Of a stretch of DNA of 39,252 bases, positions 23,371-31,711 are shown piece by piece. The notes beneath the pieces are model-generated. The model searched no databases. It saw only the letters and a list, made by a program, of their open reading frames with translations, and was not told where the DNA came from. Positions within the stretch are counted from its first letter, which is position 1. Each line of letters starts with the position of its first letter. Position numbers and translations under genes: made by a program. Source of the DNA: an uncultured Aquimarina sp. (lineage in GTDB: Bacteria > Bacteroidota > Bacteroidia > Flavobacteriales > Flavobacteriaceae); the NCBI GenBank assembly GCA_947496555.1, contig CANMDH010000047.1, positions 1 through 39,252 on the forward strand. The letters run 5' to 3'.

Positions 23371-24012
23371 ATGCACTTCATACCCGAAAAACTAGATAAT
23401 TATGTAGTAAACCATACTCAAGAAGAGCCCGAATTACTGCAGAAATTAACTAGAGAAACGTATCAAAAGATCTTACAGCCCCGAATGCTAAGTGGTCCTT
23501 ATCAAGGCCGCATATTGAGTATGCTCTCTAAACTCATTCGTCCAAAAAGCATATTGGAGATTGGTACCTATACTGGATATTCTGCATTATGCCTGGCAGA
23601 AGGCATGCAAAAAGATGGGGAATTGCATACCATTGATATTAATGAAGAGTTGGAAGATTTTCAAAGAAAATATTTTGACCTTTCTCCCTACGGAAATCAG
23701 ATTTTTCAACATGTTGGAGATGCTTCTGAAATTATTCCTGGTATTGACACAAAATTTGACTTAGTTTTCATTGATGCGGACAAACCTAATTATCCTTTAT
23801 ATTTTGATTTGATTATTAATAAAATGAATCCGGGCGGAGTAATTCTCTCAGATAATGTATTATGGAGTGGTAAAGTGATAGAGAAAGTTGCAGAGGATGA
23901 TATATCTACAAAAGCGCTTTTAGAATACAACAAACTATTAGTTGAAGACAGCCGAGTAGAAACAGTATTATTACCTATACGAGATGGAATCGCTATAAGC
24001 CGTGTCATTTAA
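23371..24012 (+). CDS. O-methyltransferase, COMT-like (class I SAM)
   Basis: 213 residues. The SAM site is clear: LEIGTYTGYSALCLAEG (about 57-73), LHTIDINEE, and the metal/catalytic strand FDLVFIDADKPNYPLYFD (about 130-147), followed by GGVILSDNVLWSGKV (about 156-170). These Mg-dependent enzymes methylate catechol-like hydroxyls. It is separated from ACMSD by 63 nt with a good -7 element, so it may be an independent gene. Methylation of a kynurenine-derived ortho-aminophenol such as 3-hydroxyanthranilate is an attractive but unproven idea. A bidirectional terminator follows. Confidence 0.88.
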   Translation: MHFIPEKLDNYVVNHTQEEPELLQKLTRETYQKILQPRMLSGPYQGRILSMLSKLIRPKSILEIGTYTGYSALCLAEGMQKDGELHTIDINEELEDFQRKYFDLSPYGNQIFQHVGDASEIIPGIDTKFDLVFIDADKPNYPLYFDLIINKMNPGGVILSDNVLWSGKVIEKVAEDDISTKALLEYNKLLVEDSRVETVLLPIRDGIAISRVI

Positions 24013-24015
24013 TAG

Positions 24016-24042
24016 AAAAAGGAAGCAGTAGCTTCCTTTTTT
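24016..24042. terminator. Bidirectional intrinsic terminator
   Basis: AAAAAGGAAGC (24016-24026) pairs with GCTTCCTTTTT (24031-24041) over the loop AGTA. With A-run and T-run on either side it can end both the methyltransferase and the convergent protease transcript. Confidence 0.9.
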
Positions 24043-24067
24043 ATTATAACAATTCTAAATTTATAAA

Positions 24068-25561
24068 TTACTGAACAGCCTTAAGTGCATCAATATTTCC
24101 ATAGCCAAATTTACTATTTCGACTAGGATAAAACTCTCCTGACCTCTTCAATTTATCCAACACTTGATCTCTAGTCATATTAGGGTTACGAGCCCATACA
24201 AGAGCAGCTATCCCTGCAGTTGTAGCAGTTGCAACCGATGAGCCGCCTACATAATTTCTGGCCCCAGAATTGAACCCAATTACTGGTACATTTCTTCCAG
24301 AATCCCCTGCTCTTTGCATTACGATTGTAAAATCAATTTTACTACCGTCATGACAATTACTACAACGATTATAACCATTATCTTTTATACCGGTAACCGC
24401 AACAGTCTCGCTCATGCTTGCAGGAAAAATAACACCATACCAATTGGTAAAACCGGTAGATGTACCTCCAGCGGCTACAATTAACTTTCCTTTACCATAT
24501 GCATATCTTACAGCATCCTTTACATTCCCAATTGACCAGGGATAACCGACAGACATTGATATAATTTTTACATCGCTTCTGTTTCCAAGTGCTTTTAACG
24601 CATTACTTACTCCTTTACGCTCATGATAATCTTCTAGAACTACATCTGCAGTACCTCTATACGCTACCAAATTACTGTTATAAGCAACACCAACCGGCAT
24701 TCCATCATCGTTCCGTGGAGATGCTATAGCAGAGGCCATTGAGGTACCATGACCACAGCGATCATTAGGACCATCTATATTGTTAGACCACCACCATGGT
24801 GAATCGATATAGGTACCAAATCTTTGAACAAATCTTCCGCTGGAAGCCCCATCATTAAAACCATTACCCAATAAGTTTTGATTCGCTGAAATTCCGGTAT
24901 CTATTAAACCAACAGTAATTCCAGCCCCGGTACTATAGTTCCATGCCTGAGATACTTTATGGATATCAAAATTCCAAGGTAGCCATGCATTAGGAGATAT
25001 TACTCGATAATCACCTCCATTAATTTTTTCTCCGCTCTGAGTACATCCAAAATCTTTTTGCGGTCCATTTTCTTCTTGCAGATAATCAGTATAAAAGGTA
25101 TCAATATATCTGATTTGATCTGCTTTTTGTAAAGCAATCACAGTCTCGAGTTTGGTAATTTCGACATCAACAAAGTTTAAGACATTATCATCATATTTGA
25201 CTATACTCAATTTATTTTGTTGCTCAGAATCTCTAACAATATCTAGGATATTATTTTTAGCTTCTATAAGTTCTGGAGCACGTTGTACCGAAAAACTCTC
25301 ACCTTTACGCCCATATCCAACACTAATAACATTACCACTGTGCATTGCTGCACTCCATACAACATTAGCTGGTGCTTTTAGCCAAGCTAAATCGCCGTTT
25401 TGTTTTAATTCACCTTCAATATAGGCGTTGATTTCTGAGATAGAGAGTAGTTTCTGTGAATCTAAAGATTCTGGAGTTTGGTCATTAATTTCATTAGAGT
25501 TTTCTTGCTCACAGGAAAGAACAAAAAACACCCCTAAAAGGAGGAAAACAATTTTTTTCAT
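24068..25561 (-). CDS. Subtilisin-like (S8) serine protease lipoprotein
   Basis: 497 residues. A lipoprotein signal peptide ends at C17 (FVLSC). Residues about 40-165 form a prodomain-like region. The S8 domain follows, with D221 (GLIDTGIS), H271 (RCGHGTSMASAI) and S442 (GGSSVATA) as catalytic triad. The oxyanion-hole Asn of the usual AAGN is G366 in VAAGGTS, and the usual Pro of GTSMAAP is missing. Residues 254-262 are Trp-rich (SPWWWSNN), and a C400-C403 pair lies in the catalytic domain. The protein should be anchored in the cell envelope. A role in nutrient peptide release is inferred, and activity may be altered. Confidence 0.88.
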   Translation of the reverse strand: MKKIVFLLLGVFFVLSCEQENSNEINDQTPESLDSQKLLSISEINAYIEGELKQNGDLAWLKAPANVVWSAAMHSGNVISVGYGRKGESFSVQRAPELIEAKNNILDIVRDSEQQNKLSIVKYDDNVLNFVDVEITKLETVIALQKADQIRYIDTFYTDYLQEENGPQKDFGCTQSGEKINGGDYRVISPNAWLPWNFDIHKVSQAWNYSTGAGITVGLIDTGISANQNLLGNGFNDGASSGRFVQRFGTYIDSPWWWSNNIDGPNDRCGHGTSMASAIASPRNDDGMPVGVAYNSNLVAYRGTADVVLEDYHERKGVSNALKALGNRSDVKIISMSVGYPWSIGNVKDAVRYAYGKGKLIVAAGGTSTGFTNWYGVIFPASMSETVAVTGIKDNGYNRCSNCHDGSKIDFTIVMQRAGDSGRNVPVIGFNSGARNYVGGSSVATATTAGIAALVWARNPNMTRDQVLDKLKRSGEFYPSRNSKFGYGNIDALKAVQ

Positions 25562-25899
25562 TTTTAGAATAAGTTTAATGAGTTTGTGTATAAAAAATGC
25601 AAAATGAAGAATTCTTAAAAAAGAAGAATTATTATCATTTAGTTAGTTTCATTGCTAATATATTAAATATATATCAAATATTTAGTCATTTTTTTGAAAG
25701 AATATCAATAAAAATCAAGATATTATGCTCGCATAGCACTAAGGATAAGGGTGAAATTTCCCCCATAACCCCACTAAACATTGACATTTGTTCAAAAAAC
25801 AAATTCTCTTAAATTAATGGCAAAAAAATACTGTTTTTTTATAGAAAATCCAGAAAATACATGTAGAAATAATCAAAAACACAAAAAATAAACGATTCT
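25562..25899. other. Gene-poor AT-rich intergenic region
   Basis: This 338-bp stretch separates the protease start from the tatA stop, both on the minus strand. It probably contains the protease promoter, but I see no convincing TAnnTTTG element, terminator or repeat. A 71-codon plus-strand frame inside it shows no protein-like features. Confidence 0.5.
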
Positions 25900-26193
25900 T
25901 TAGAATTTGCGTTTCACAGGACCAGTAATATCGTCGATATCATCTTTGACCTGATTGATTTCTTTTTTAATATCAGATGTAATAGAAGAAGTAACATCTG
26001 TGTCAAGGCCATGTTTTTCGGCACTTTTGGTAATTTCAGATTTGATATCGTTGGTAGCGTCTTTTACTATGCGCATACCCTTCCCTAATCCCCTAGCTAT
26101 CTCAGGGATTTTATCCGCTCCAAAAACCATTACCAATATAAAAACTATAAAGGCAATTTCTGTTCCGCTAATAAATAAGGGTACCGTAATCAT
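25900..26193 (-). CDS. tatA: TatA/TatE-family twin-arginine translocase subunit
   Basis: 97 residues. A short periplasmic N-terminus (MITVPLFISG) leads to one transmembrane helix (EIAFIVFILVMVFGA, about 12-26), the FGADKIPEIARGLGKGMR hinge and amphipathic helix, then a charged tail of about 50 residues with repeated acidic and basic helices. This is the pore-forming Tat component for export of folded proteins. The FG motif at the hinge is kept. It stands alone, with tatC not in the window. Its promoter lies immediately upstream. Confidence 0.93.
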   Translation of the reverse strand: MITVPLFISGTEIAFIVFILVMVFGADKIPEIARGLGKGMRIVKDATNDIKSEITKSAEKHGLDTDVTSSITSDIKKEINQVKDDIDDITGPVKRKF

Positions 26194-26200
26194 AATGGTA

Positions 26201-26229
26201 CAAATATATGCAATATCTTAAAAACAAAA
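26201..26229 (-). promoter_or_regulatory. tatA promoter (TTTTG-N16-TATATTTG)
   Basis: Read on the minus strand, TTTTG (26229-26225) is followed 16 bases later by TATATTTG (26208-26201), a full -7 match. The tatA ATG begins at 26193, leaving only 7 bases between -7 element and start codon, so the message should be nearly leaderless. The -33 half coincides with the T-tail of the upstream gene's terminator. Confidence 0.6.
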
Positions 26230-26256
26230 GCCATTCACTGTTGGTGAATGGCTTTT
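26221..26256 (-). terminator. Intrinsic terminator of the M1 peptidase gene
   Basis: AAAAGCCATTCAC (26226-26238) pairs perfectly with 26244-26256 around the loop TGTTG. On the minus strand the stem is followed by TTTTG and more T. It stands between the peptidase stop (26283) and the tatA promoter. Confidence 0.85.
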
Positions 26257-26282
26257 ATTTAAGAAAATTTTATTCTTAGTTC

Positions 26283-28589
26283 TTATTGTCCTTTGACTTT
26301 GTTTTTAAACTGTTCAAACTTACCAAGTTTCTTTCTTTTTGGCCAGCTATTGTTTGATGTATCGATATCGGCAGTTTCTTCATTAGGATCCACCACAATT
26401 TTGGTTATTACTTTTTCTGAAGCTAATGCTTTTTTAACCTTCTTATCATTTTTACGCCAAATTTCAGCCGGATACGTTATCGTTTCAGAACTTCCATCTT
26501 CATAAGTATATTCTACTATCAAGGGCATTACTAGTCCACCCGGTTTTTCAAAAGTAATTTCATAAAAATACTTCGGGTTTTGAATCCTTTTACGTTCATC
26601 TTCAGAAAAGTTATCCATTAAGTACTCTTTCAACTTAGTTGGGTCTTCAATCAACCCATCATTTGATTTAATTCTATTATAATCTTCACTTCCTTCTTCT
26701 ACCATTACCACGAGATCCGCAGGGTTTGCAAACCTAAGTCTTCTATCATTTGCCGCAAATTTTTGTGATTCTAGTGTTGGTATTTTCGAAACCACAAATT
26801 TCTTTACATCGCTTACGCCAATATCTGTATAATCTGTAGTATAAAACCATCCTCTCCAGAACCAATCCAAATCCACAGCTGAGGCATCTTCCATGGTTCT
26901 AAAGAAATCTTCGGGTGTTGGGTGTTTAAACATCCATCGCTGTGAATAGGTTCTAAAGGAATAATCAAAAAGATCTCTTCCCATTACAGTTTCTCTAAGA
27001 ATATTTAATCCAGTAGCAGGCTTGGCATATGCGTTTGGACCGAACTGATGAATATTATTAGATTGTGTCATAATTGGCGATAGCCTATCTTGATTCCCAC
27101 TCATGTATGGGACTATCTTTTTGGCTGGTCCTCGTCTAGAAGGATATGCTTTATCTTTACCTAATGCTGCCGGATACCACTCTCCAAAATCTTGCTCTGC
27201 TACATATTGCACAAAGGTATTGAGTCCTTCGTCCATCCATGTCCACTGACGCTCATCGCTATTTACGATCATCGGGAAGAAGTTATGTCCTACCTCATGA
27301 ATAATTACACTCATCATTCCGTATTTTACACGGTCACTATACGAACCATCAGGATCAGGTCTTCCGTAGTTCCAACATATCATAGGGTATTCCATCCCTT
27401 GATTTTTTGCATGCACTGAGATTGCTTTGTGATAGGGATAATCAAAAGTCATACGACTATATGACTTTAAGGTACTGGCAACGGCTTTTGTTGACCAATC
27501 CTCCCAAAGAGGGTTTCCTTCTTTTGGATACATTGATACTGCCATAACATCTTTGTCACCAATTTTAACCGCCATCATATCCCATATAAACCTTCTTGAG
27601 GTAGCAAATCCGAAATCACGTACATTTTCAGCCTTGAATTTCCAGGTCTTTTCTTTTGTTGAAAACTTATTTTCTTTGGCAACAGCTTCTTCTTCAGTAA
27701 CAATTAAGACGGGTTCATCATATGATTTTTTGGCATTTTCATAACGACTCATCATGTCTTTGGTAAACACATCCTTTCGATTTACCAACATTCCTGTGGC
27801 ATCCAAAATATGATCTGCGGGTACCGTAATATTTACTTCAAAATTACCAAAAGGCAAAGCAAATTCTCCTCTACCCCAAAACTGATGATTTTGCCATCCT
27901 TCTACATCATTATATACAGCCATTCGAGGATAAAACTGTGCAATAACATAGGCTCTGTTACCATCTTCAAATTCTTCATATCCCGATCGACCACGGCCAT
28001 TAACATGATCATTAATGTTATACCACCAATCTATAGAAAACACGAATTTACCTCCTGGTTCCAGATGCTTGGGCATTTCTACACGCATCATGGTTCTGTT
28101 AATTGTATGTTTTAAAGGTTTTCCGTTAGCACCCTTTACCGAAGTAATATTGAAACCCCCATCAAAAGGCTCTGCAAGGTATTTTGTCAAAAACCCTTTA
28201 GGAGAACTTGCCAGATCCATACCTGTACCTTGAATAAGAGGTGTTTTTGAATCCTTTGCACGCATGTTTTGATCTAACTGCACCCAAAGAAATTCTAAAT
28301 TATCCGGTGAATTATTGGTATAAGTAATAGTTTCTTTTCCTGTTAGCTTCTTGTTTTTATCATCAAGCTCGAGATCCATTATATAATCTGCCTGCTGCTG
28401 ATAATAAGCCGAACCCGGCGCACCTGAAGCCGTCCTATACATGTTAGGAGTAGCAAACTCCTCGTACATCTGTTTGAATTTATTTTGATTAGTATGACCT
28501 AATTCACGAGTTTTTCCCGGGTCTTGTGCATACATCATTGCTCCCGACAACAAAGAAGCTATTGTGAGAACGAATAGTGTGTTTTTCAT
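26283..28589 (-). CDS. M1 family metallopeptidase
   Basis: 768 residues with a signal peptide (about residues 1-21, MYAQ cut region). The gluzincin site is full: HEVGH at 431-435, then 18 residues to E454 (WMDEGLN). The exopeptidase GxMEN motif appears as GMEYP (398-402), so aminopeptidase specificity may differ from classical members. Residues 60-330 form the beta-saddle N-domain, and the C-terminal 120 residues are beta-rich with a basic tail. It should act in the periplasm or on the surface to trim peptides. An ATG at 28619 would add 10 residues before an ideal signal peptide, so the ATG at 28589 is preferred. Confidence 0.92.
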   Translation of the reverse strand: MKNTLFVLTIASLLSGAMMYAQDPGKTRELGHTNQNKFKQMYEEFATPNMYRTASGAPGSAYYQQQADYIMDLELDDKNKKLTGKETITYTNNSPDNLEFLWVQLDQNMRAKDSKTPLIQGTGMDLASSPKGFLTKYLAEPFDGGFNITSVKGANGKPLKHTINRTMMRVEMPKHLEPGGKFVFSIDWWYNINDHVNGRGRSGYEEFEDGNRAYVIAQFYPRMAVYNDVEGWQNHQFWGRGEFALPFGNFEVNITVPADHILDATGMLVNRKDVFTKDMMSRYENAKKSYDEPVLIVTEEEAVAKENKFSTKEKTWKFKAENVRDFGFATSRRFIWDMMAVKIGDKDVMAVSMYPKEGNPLWEDWSTKAVASTLKSYSRMTFDYPYHKAISVHAKNQGMEYPMICWNYGRPDPDGSYSDRVKYGMMSVIIHEVGHNFFPMIVNSDERQWTWMDEGLNTFVQYVAEQDFGEWYPAALGKDKAYPSRRGPAKKIVPYMSGNQDRLSPIMTQSNNIHQFGPNAYAKPATGLNILRETVMGRDLFDYSFRTYSQRWMFKHPTPEDFFRTMEDASAVDLDWFWRGWFYTTDYTDIGVSDVKKFVVSKIPTLESQKFAANDRRLRFANPADLVVMVEEGSEDYNRIKSNDGLIEDPTKLKEYLMDNFSEDERKRIQNPKYFYEITFEKPGGLVMPLIVEYTYEDGSSETITYPAEIWRKNDKKVKKALASEKVITKIVVDPNEETADIDTSNNSWPKRKKLGKFEQFKNKVKGQ

Positions 28590-28654
28590 TGAAATATGTG
28601 TTAGTATAATACGCTGCAAAATAACTGTTTTTTAAAATTTTTAGGATCTATTTA

Positions 28655-29155
28655 CTAAAAATTTAACAGCCCATTGCTCTTTCCTTTTTCTAATATTAGG
28701 CTTTTACGTTGGTTTTCTTTTTTGACATGAACAATATTTTGTTGCTCTTCAAAAAGATCCATTAAAATTTCATTCGAAATTTCAATATTCTCTAAAGACG
28801 TAATATTTTCTATTTCCAAGTAACATATAACGAGATCATCTTCAAATTCTTTACCCAGAAAAGTAAAAGAAACATCATTACCATTCACTTTTATTTTTAA
28901 TTTTTGGGTTAAATACTTATAAAGATATCCATCCACTTTGGATTTTTCTTCCTTGGTATTTAAAACAATAGAATCATCATATCTTTCTTGTAACAGATCT
29001 TCTATATCATCCACAAAAACTCGTGTTATTATCTGTAGGGACCTCTGTTCTTTGTTATAATCTATTTGCGTTACACTCACATAAAATTTATGCAAAGTAA
29101 AGGAACTAAATATAATAGATAAAGTAACTAATAAAAGGAATGTTGTTTTCTTCAT
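28655..29155 (-). CDS. DUF6702-like secreted protein
   Basis: 166 residues. A hydrophobic signal segment (residues 4-20) is followed by LHKFYVSVTQIDYNKEQRSLQIITRVFVDDIEDLL (about 21-55), the diagnostic start of DUF6702. The rest predicts one beta sandwich with a charged C-terminal tail. Function is unknown. It lies 66 nt upstream of the M1 peptidase start in the same direction, a pairing I know from other flavobacteria, which suggests that the two work together at the cell envelope. Confidence 0.8.
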   Translation of the reverse strand: MKKTTFLLLVTLSIIFSSFTLHKFYVSVTQIDYNKEQRSLQIITRVFVDDIEDLLQERYDDSIVLNTKEEKSKVDGYLYKYLTQKLKIKVNGNDVSFTFLGKEFEDDLVICYLEIENITSLENIEISNEILMDLFEEQQNIVHVKKENQRKSLILEKGKSNGLLNF

Positions 29156-29243
29156 TTATAAAACTCGTAAAGCGTTAAATGTAACTAATTTTAAGCTTTT
29201 GAATCAAAAAACTGTGCCAAAGTTGTATTGACAAGCCAAAAAA

Positions 29244-29999
29244 TCAATCTATTTCTTTATGCTCCCTATACAATTTAGACTTTTTCTGAAAGAACTCTAA
29301 TAAAATGAGTCTCTTTTGGGCTTCTAGTAGACTTTCAAAGGACTCATCCTCTGCGCAGAAATACATAAAATCAGAGAGTAAGTTCTCTGGCACTTTTAAA
29401 GAATCTACAAAAAAAGAAGTAGTAAGTATAATTTCTCCTCGATTAACAATACTTTTAAAATCTTCTATTTCTTTGATTCGTTTTAATTTTTTGATAGTTC
29501 CGTTTAAGTAATTAATGGGACCATCGATTATTCCTGATTTTGCTGTATACAATCTTCTTTCTGCCAATGTAGGTTGCGGTTTATCACTAAATGGAAGTCC
29601 GAGTATTTGATTATCTACATATGGTTGTGTTTCTATTGCCTTGCTATCTTTATCAAGATTACCCGATAATTCGACATTACTGATCTTTACCTGTTCTAGT
29701 TTTTGAACTACTGATTTCAAAACAATTTTAAGTTCATTATCGTTAAGATTATTTTCAGTAACCACTATGGTAAAAACCTTATACTGTACCGATGAAAAAA
29801 CGATAGAATCACCAGCTGTGGCCGGAATCAAAAAAAAACCTTTTTCATCATTTGTTGTTCCTATTTGTTTGGTATAATTAACAATATTTATTGCATATCC
29901 TTGTAGCGAATCGGCCATTATTCTACCACGCAATGTTTGGGTTTGGCTATACGCCTGAATTGAAATAATTGTAAATAAAAAAAGTAATGTTTTGTTCAT
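29244..29999 (-). CDS. Carboxypeptidase-like regulatory domain protein, paralogue A
   Basis: 251 residues. The ATG at 29999 opens an excellent signal peptide (MNKTLLFLFTIISIQAYSQ); a start at 30053 would bury it behind 18 hydrophilic and mixed residues. A CarboxypepD_reg-like beta domain follows (TLRGRIMADSLQGYAINIVNYTKQIGTTNDEKGFFLIPATAGD, about 22-100), ending in KLEQVKIS. Unlike SusC/TonB receptors, no plug or barrel follows; the C-terminal part is helical and ends LLEFFQKKSKLYREHKEID. It is paralogous to the gene at 30101-30892. Function is unknown, location periplasmic or outer membrane. Confidence 0.8.
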   Translation of the reverse strand: MNKTLLFLFTIISIQAYSQTQTLRGRIMADSLQGYAINIVNYTKQIGTTNDEKGFFLIPATAGDSIVFSSVQYKVFTIVVTENNLNDNELKIVLKSVVQKLEQVKISNVELSGNLDKDSKAIETQPYVDNQILGLPFSDKPQPTLAERRLYTAKSGIIDGPINYLNGTIKKLKRIKEIEDFKSIVNRGEIILTTSFFVDSLKVPENLLSDFMYFCAEDESFESLLEAQKRLILLEFFQKKSKLYREHKEID

Positions 30000-30100
30000 A
30001 AAACCATCTAAACAGATGATCCAATAGACTACAGGAGAAGACCATCTATGCACAAAGACGAAATAACTTATTAAGTATTACAACTTGCTTGTGGATATTA

Positions 30101-30892
30101 TCATTGCTGTTGCCGATATAATTTGCTCTGGTAAACCAAAAACTGAAGAAGATCCAGCTCTTTCCCTGTTTCAAAATATTCATTATCCAAGCCATTATCT
30201 TCAGCAAAAAATATAAAATCGTTTATTTGATGTATTTCAAGGGCCAGATAGTTCTTAAAAAAATCATCATTATACATAGTACGTACCCTTACATCAATAT
30301 CAGGAGCATGACTTTTCTTTTTGGCTTTCTCTTTATCTTTAAAGACTACTTTGAAAAGATTAACAAAATTTAACCCATTGATCATTCTATCCTCTAAAAA
30401 CACTTTATTTTCTAGGGGAGACATATCATCAGGTCTAAAATCATAATCGGTATCATTAACCCTATCCGAGGTTTCTTTAGAGACGGTACCGATGCCACTC
30501 TCACTGAAACCAATCTTTTTTACATCAACTGTGACATTACCATTAAGATCATATGGAGTAACCACCACTTCCTCAAGTTGATTAACCGATTCGTTAAGAA
30601 AAATATTTAATCGTTTGCTATCCATCACTCCTTTATTGATTAATACAATAAAATGCTGATATTGCATAGCAACAACTTCAATCCTATCATTAATACCTGC
30701 GTTAATTTTAAAAAGTCCTTGTTCGTTAGTAATCGTACCTTTATTCGTACTTCGATTAAAAACAACAACGCCCTCAACATCATCACCAATAGGTGCACTT
30801 ATTTTCCCGTCGATCATTACTCTAGAGGTTATTTGTGCGGTGGATACAGTAAGGGTAAGGCAAATAAAAAGGGTAGAAAAAAATATTTTCAT
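30101..30892 (-). CDS. Carboxypeptidase-like regulatory domain protein, paralogue B
   Basis: 263 residues with a signal peptide (residues 1-19, MKIFFSTLFICLTLTVSTAQ). The CarboxypepD_reg-like domain spans about 22-110 (MIDGKISAPIGDDVEGVVVFNRSTNKGTITNEQGLFKINAGINDRI) and ends NQLEEVVVTPYDL, the sequence that normally leads into a TonB plug. No plug follows: a charged linker and a helical end LLQFLVYQSKLYRQQQ come instead. The end closely resembles that of paralogue A, 101 nt downstream, so the two arose by tandem duplication. Function is unknown. Confidence 0.82.
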   Translation of the reverse strand: MKIFFSTLFICLTLTVSTAQITSRVMIDGKISAPIGDDVEGVVVFNRSTNKGTITNEQGLFKINAGINDRIEVVAMQYQHFIVLINKGVMDSKRLNIFLNESVNQLEEVVVTPYDLNGNVTVDVKKIGFSESGIGTVSKETSDRVNDTDYDFRPDDMSPLENKVFLEDRMINGLNFVNLFKVVFKDKEKAKKKSHAPDIDVRVRTMYNDDFFKNYLALEIHQINDFIFFAEDNGLDNEYFETGKELDLLQFLVYQSKLYRQQQ

Positions 30893-30993
30893 AATAGATA
30901 AGGTTAATTTATTTATTAAGATACTACATTTTTTTATCTTCCCAGAAGATTTTAGATATAAGAAAACGTTAAACTACCTTTACCAGAAAAATA

Positions 30994-31701
30994 ATGAGAA
31001 ACTGTATCATTGCCAGCACTTCTACTATTTATGGAAGTGGTCCATTAGAGTATTTACAAGAAGCTTTACAAGAATTGTTTAGTGAAATTGATGAAATTCT
31101 GTTCATTCCTTACGCTCGTCCTGACGGAATTTCGCATGATGAGTATACTATAGGAGTAAATAACATATTTAAAAAAATAGGTAAAAGAGTTATGGGTATT
31201 CATATGTTTGAAGATCCTATAGAAGCTTTAAAAAATGCCAAAGGCATTTATACAGGAGGAGGAAATACTTTTTTACTGGTTGATCAATTATATAGAAATA
31301 GCGTACTTGAACCTTTGCAAGAAAAAATACTTTCGGGAACACCCTATTTAGGAACAAGTGCCGGAAGCAACATTTGCGGGCTTACCATGCAAACAACCAA
31401 CGATATGCCTATCGTTTATCCTCCTGGTTTTAAAACATTGGGCATCTTTTCTTTCAATATAAATGCCCATTATCTTGATCCCGACCCTAATTCTACACAT
31501 AAAGGTGAAACCAGAGAAACAAGAATTAAAGAATTTCATAAGCTTAATCCACAACCAGTTGTAGGATTAAGAGAAGGGAGTTGGCTACGAATCATAAATG
31601 AAGAAATCATTTTAGAAGGAGATTTGGATGCCAGAATCTTTGAACAAAACAAAGCCCCTTATGAAATACCTCCCAAAAGTTCTTTATCAAAATTAAATTA
31701 G
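30994..31701 (+). CDS. pepE: Dipeptidase E (peptidase family S51)
   Basis: 235 residues, normal for PepE, an aspartyl dipeptidase that cleaves dipeptides with N-terminal Asp. The nucleophile elbow LGTSAGSN carries S122; H159 in NAHYLD and D137 in TTNDMP complete a triad matching that of the Salmonella enzyme. The early GIYTGGGNTFLLVDQL motif is also typical. No signal peptide, so cytoplasmic. The glutaminase gene starts 10 nt downstream, and the pair should provide Asp and Glu from peptides and glutamine. Confidence 0.94.
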   Translation: MRNCIIASTSTIYGSGPLEYLQEALQELFSEIDEILFIPYARPDGISHDEYTIGVNNIFKKIGKRVMGIHMFEDPIEALKNAKGIYTGGGNTFLLVDQLYRNSVLEPLQEKILSGTPYLGTSAGSNICGLTMQTTNDMPIVYPPGFKTLGIFSFNINAHYLDPDPNSTHKGETRETRIKEFHKLNPQPVVGLREGSWLRIINEEIILEGDLDARIFEQNKAPYEIPPKSSLSKLN

Positions 31702-31711
31702 AATCCCGTAA

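Noticed and set aside
25597-25812. 71-codon plus-strand frame between the protease and tatA genes
   Set aside because: It has no recognisable protein features, lies in AT-rich intergenic DNA where chance frames rich in Ile, Asn and Lys are expected, and has no promoter element close before it.
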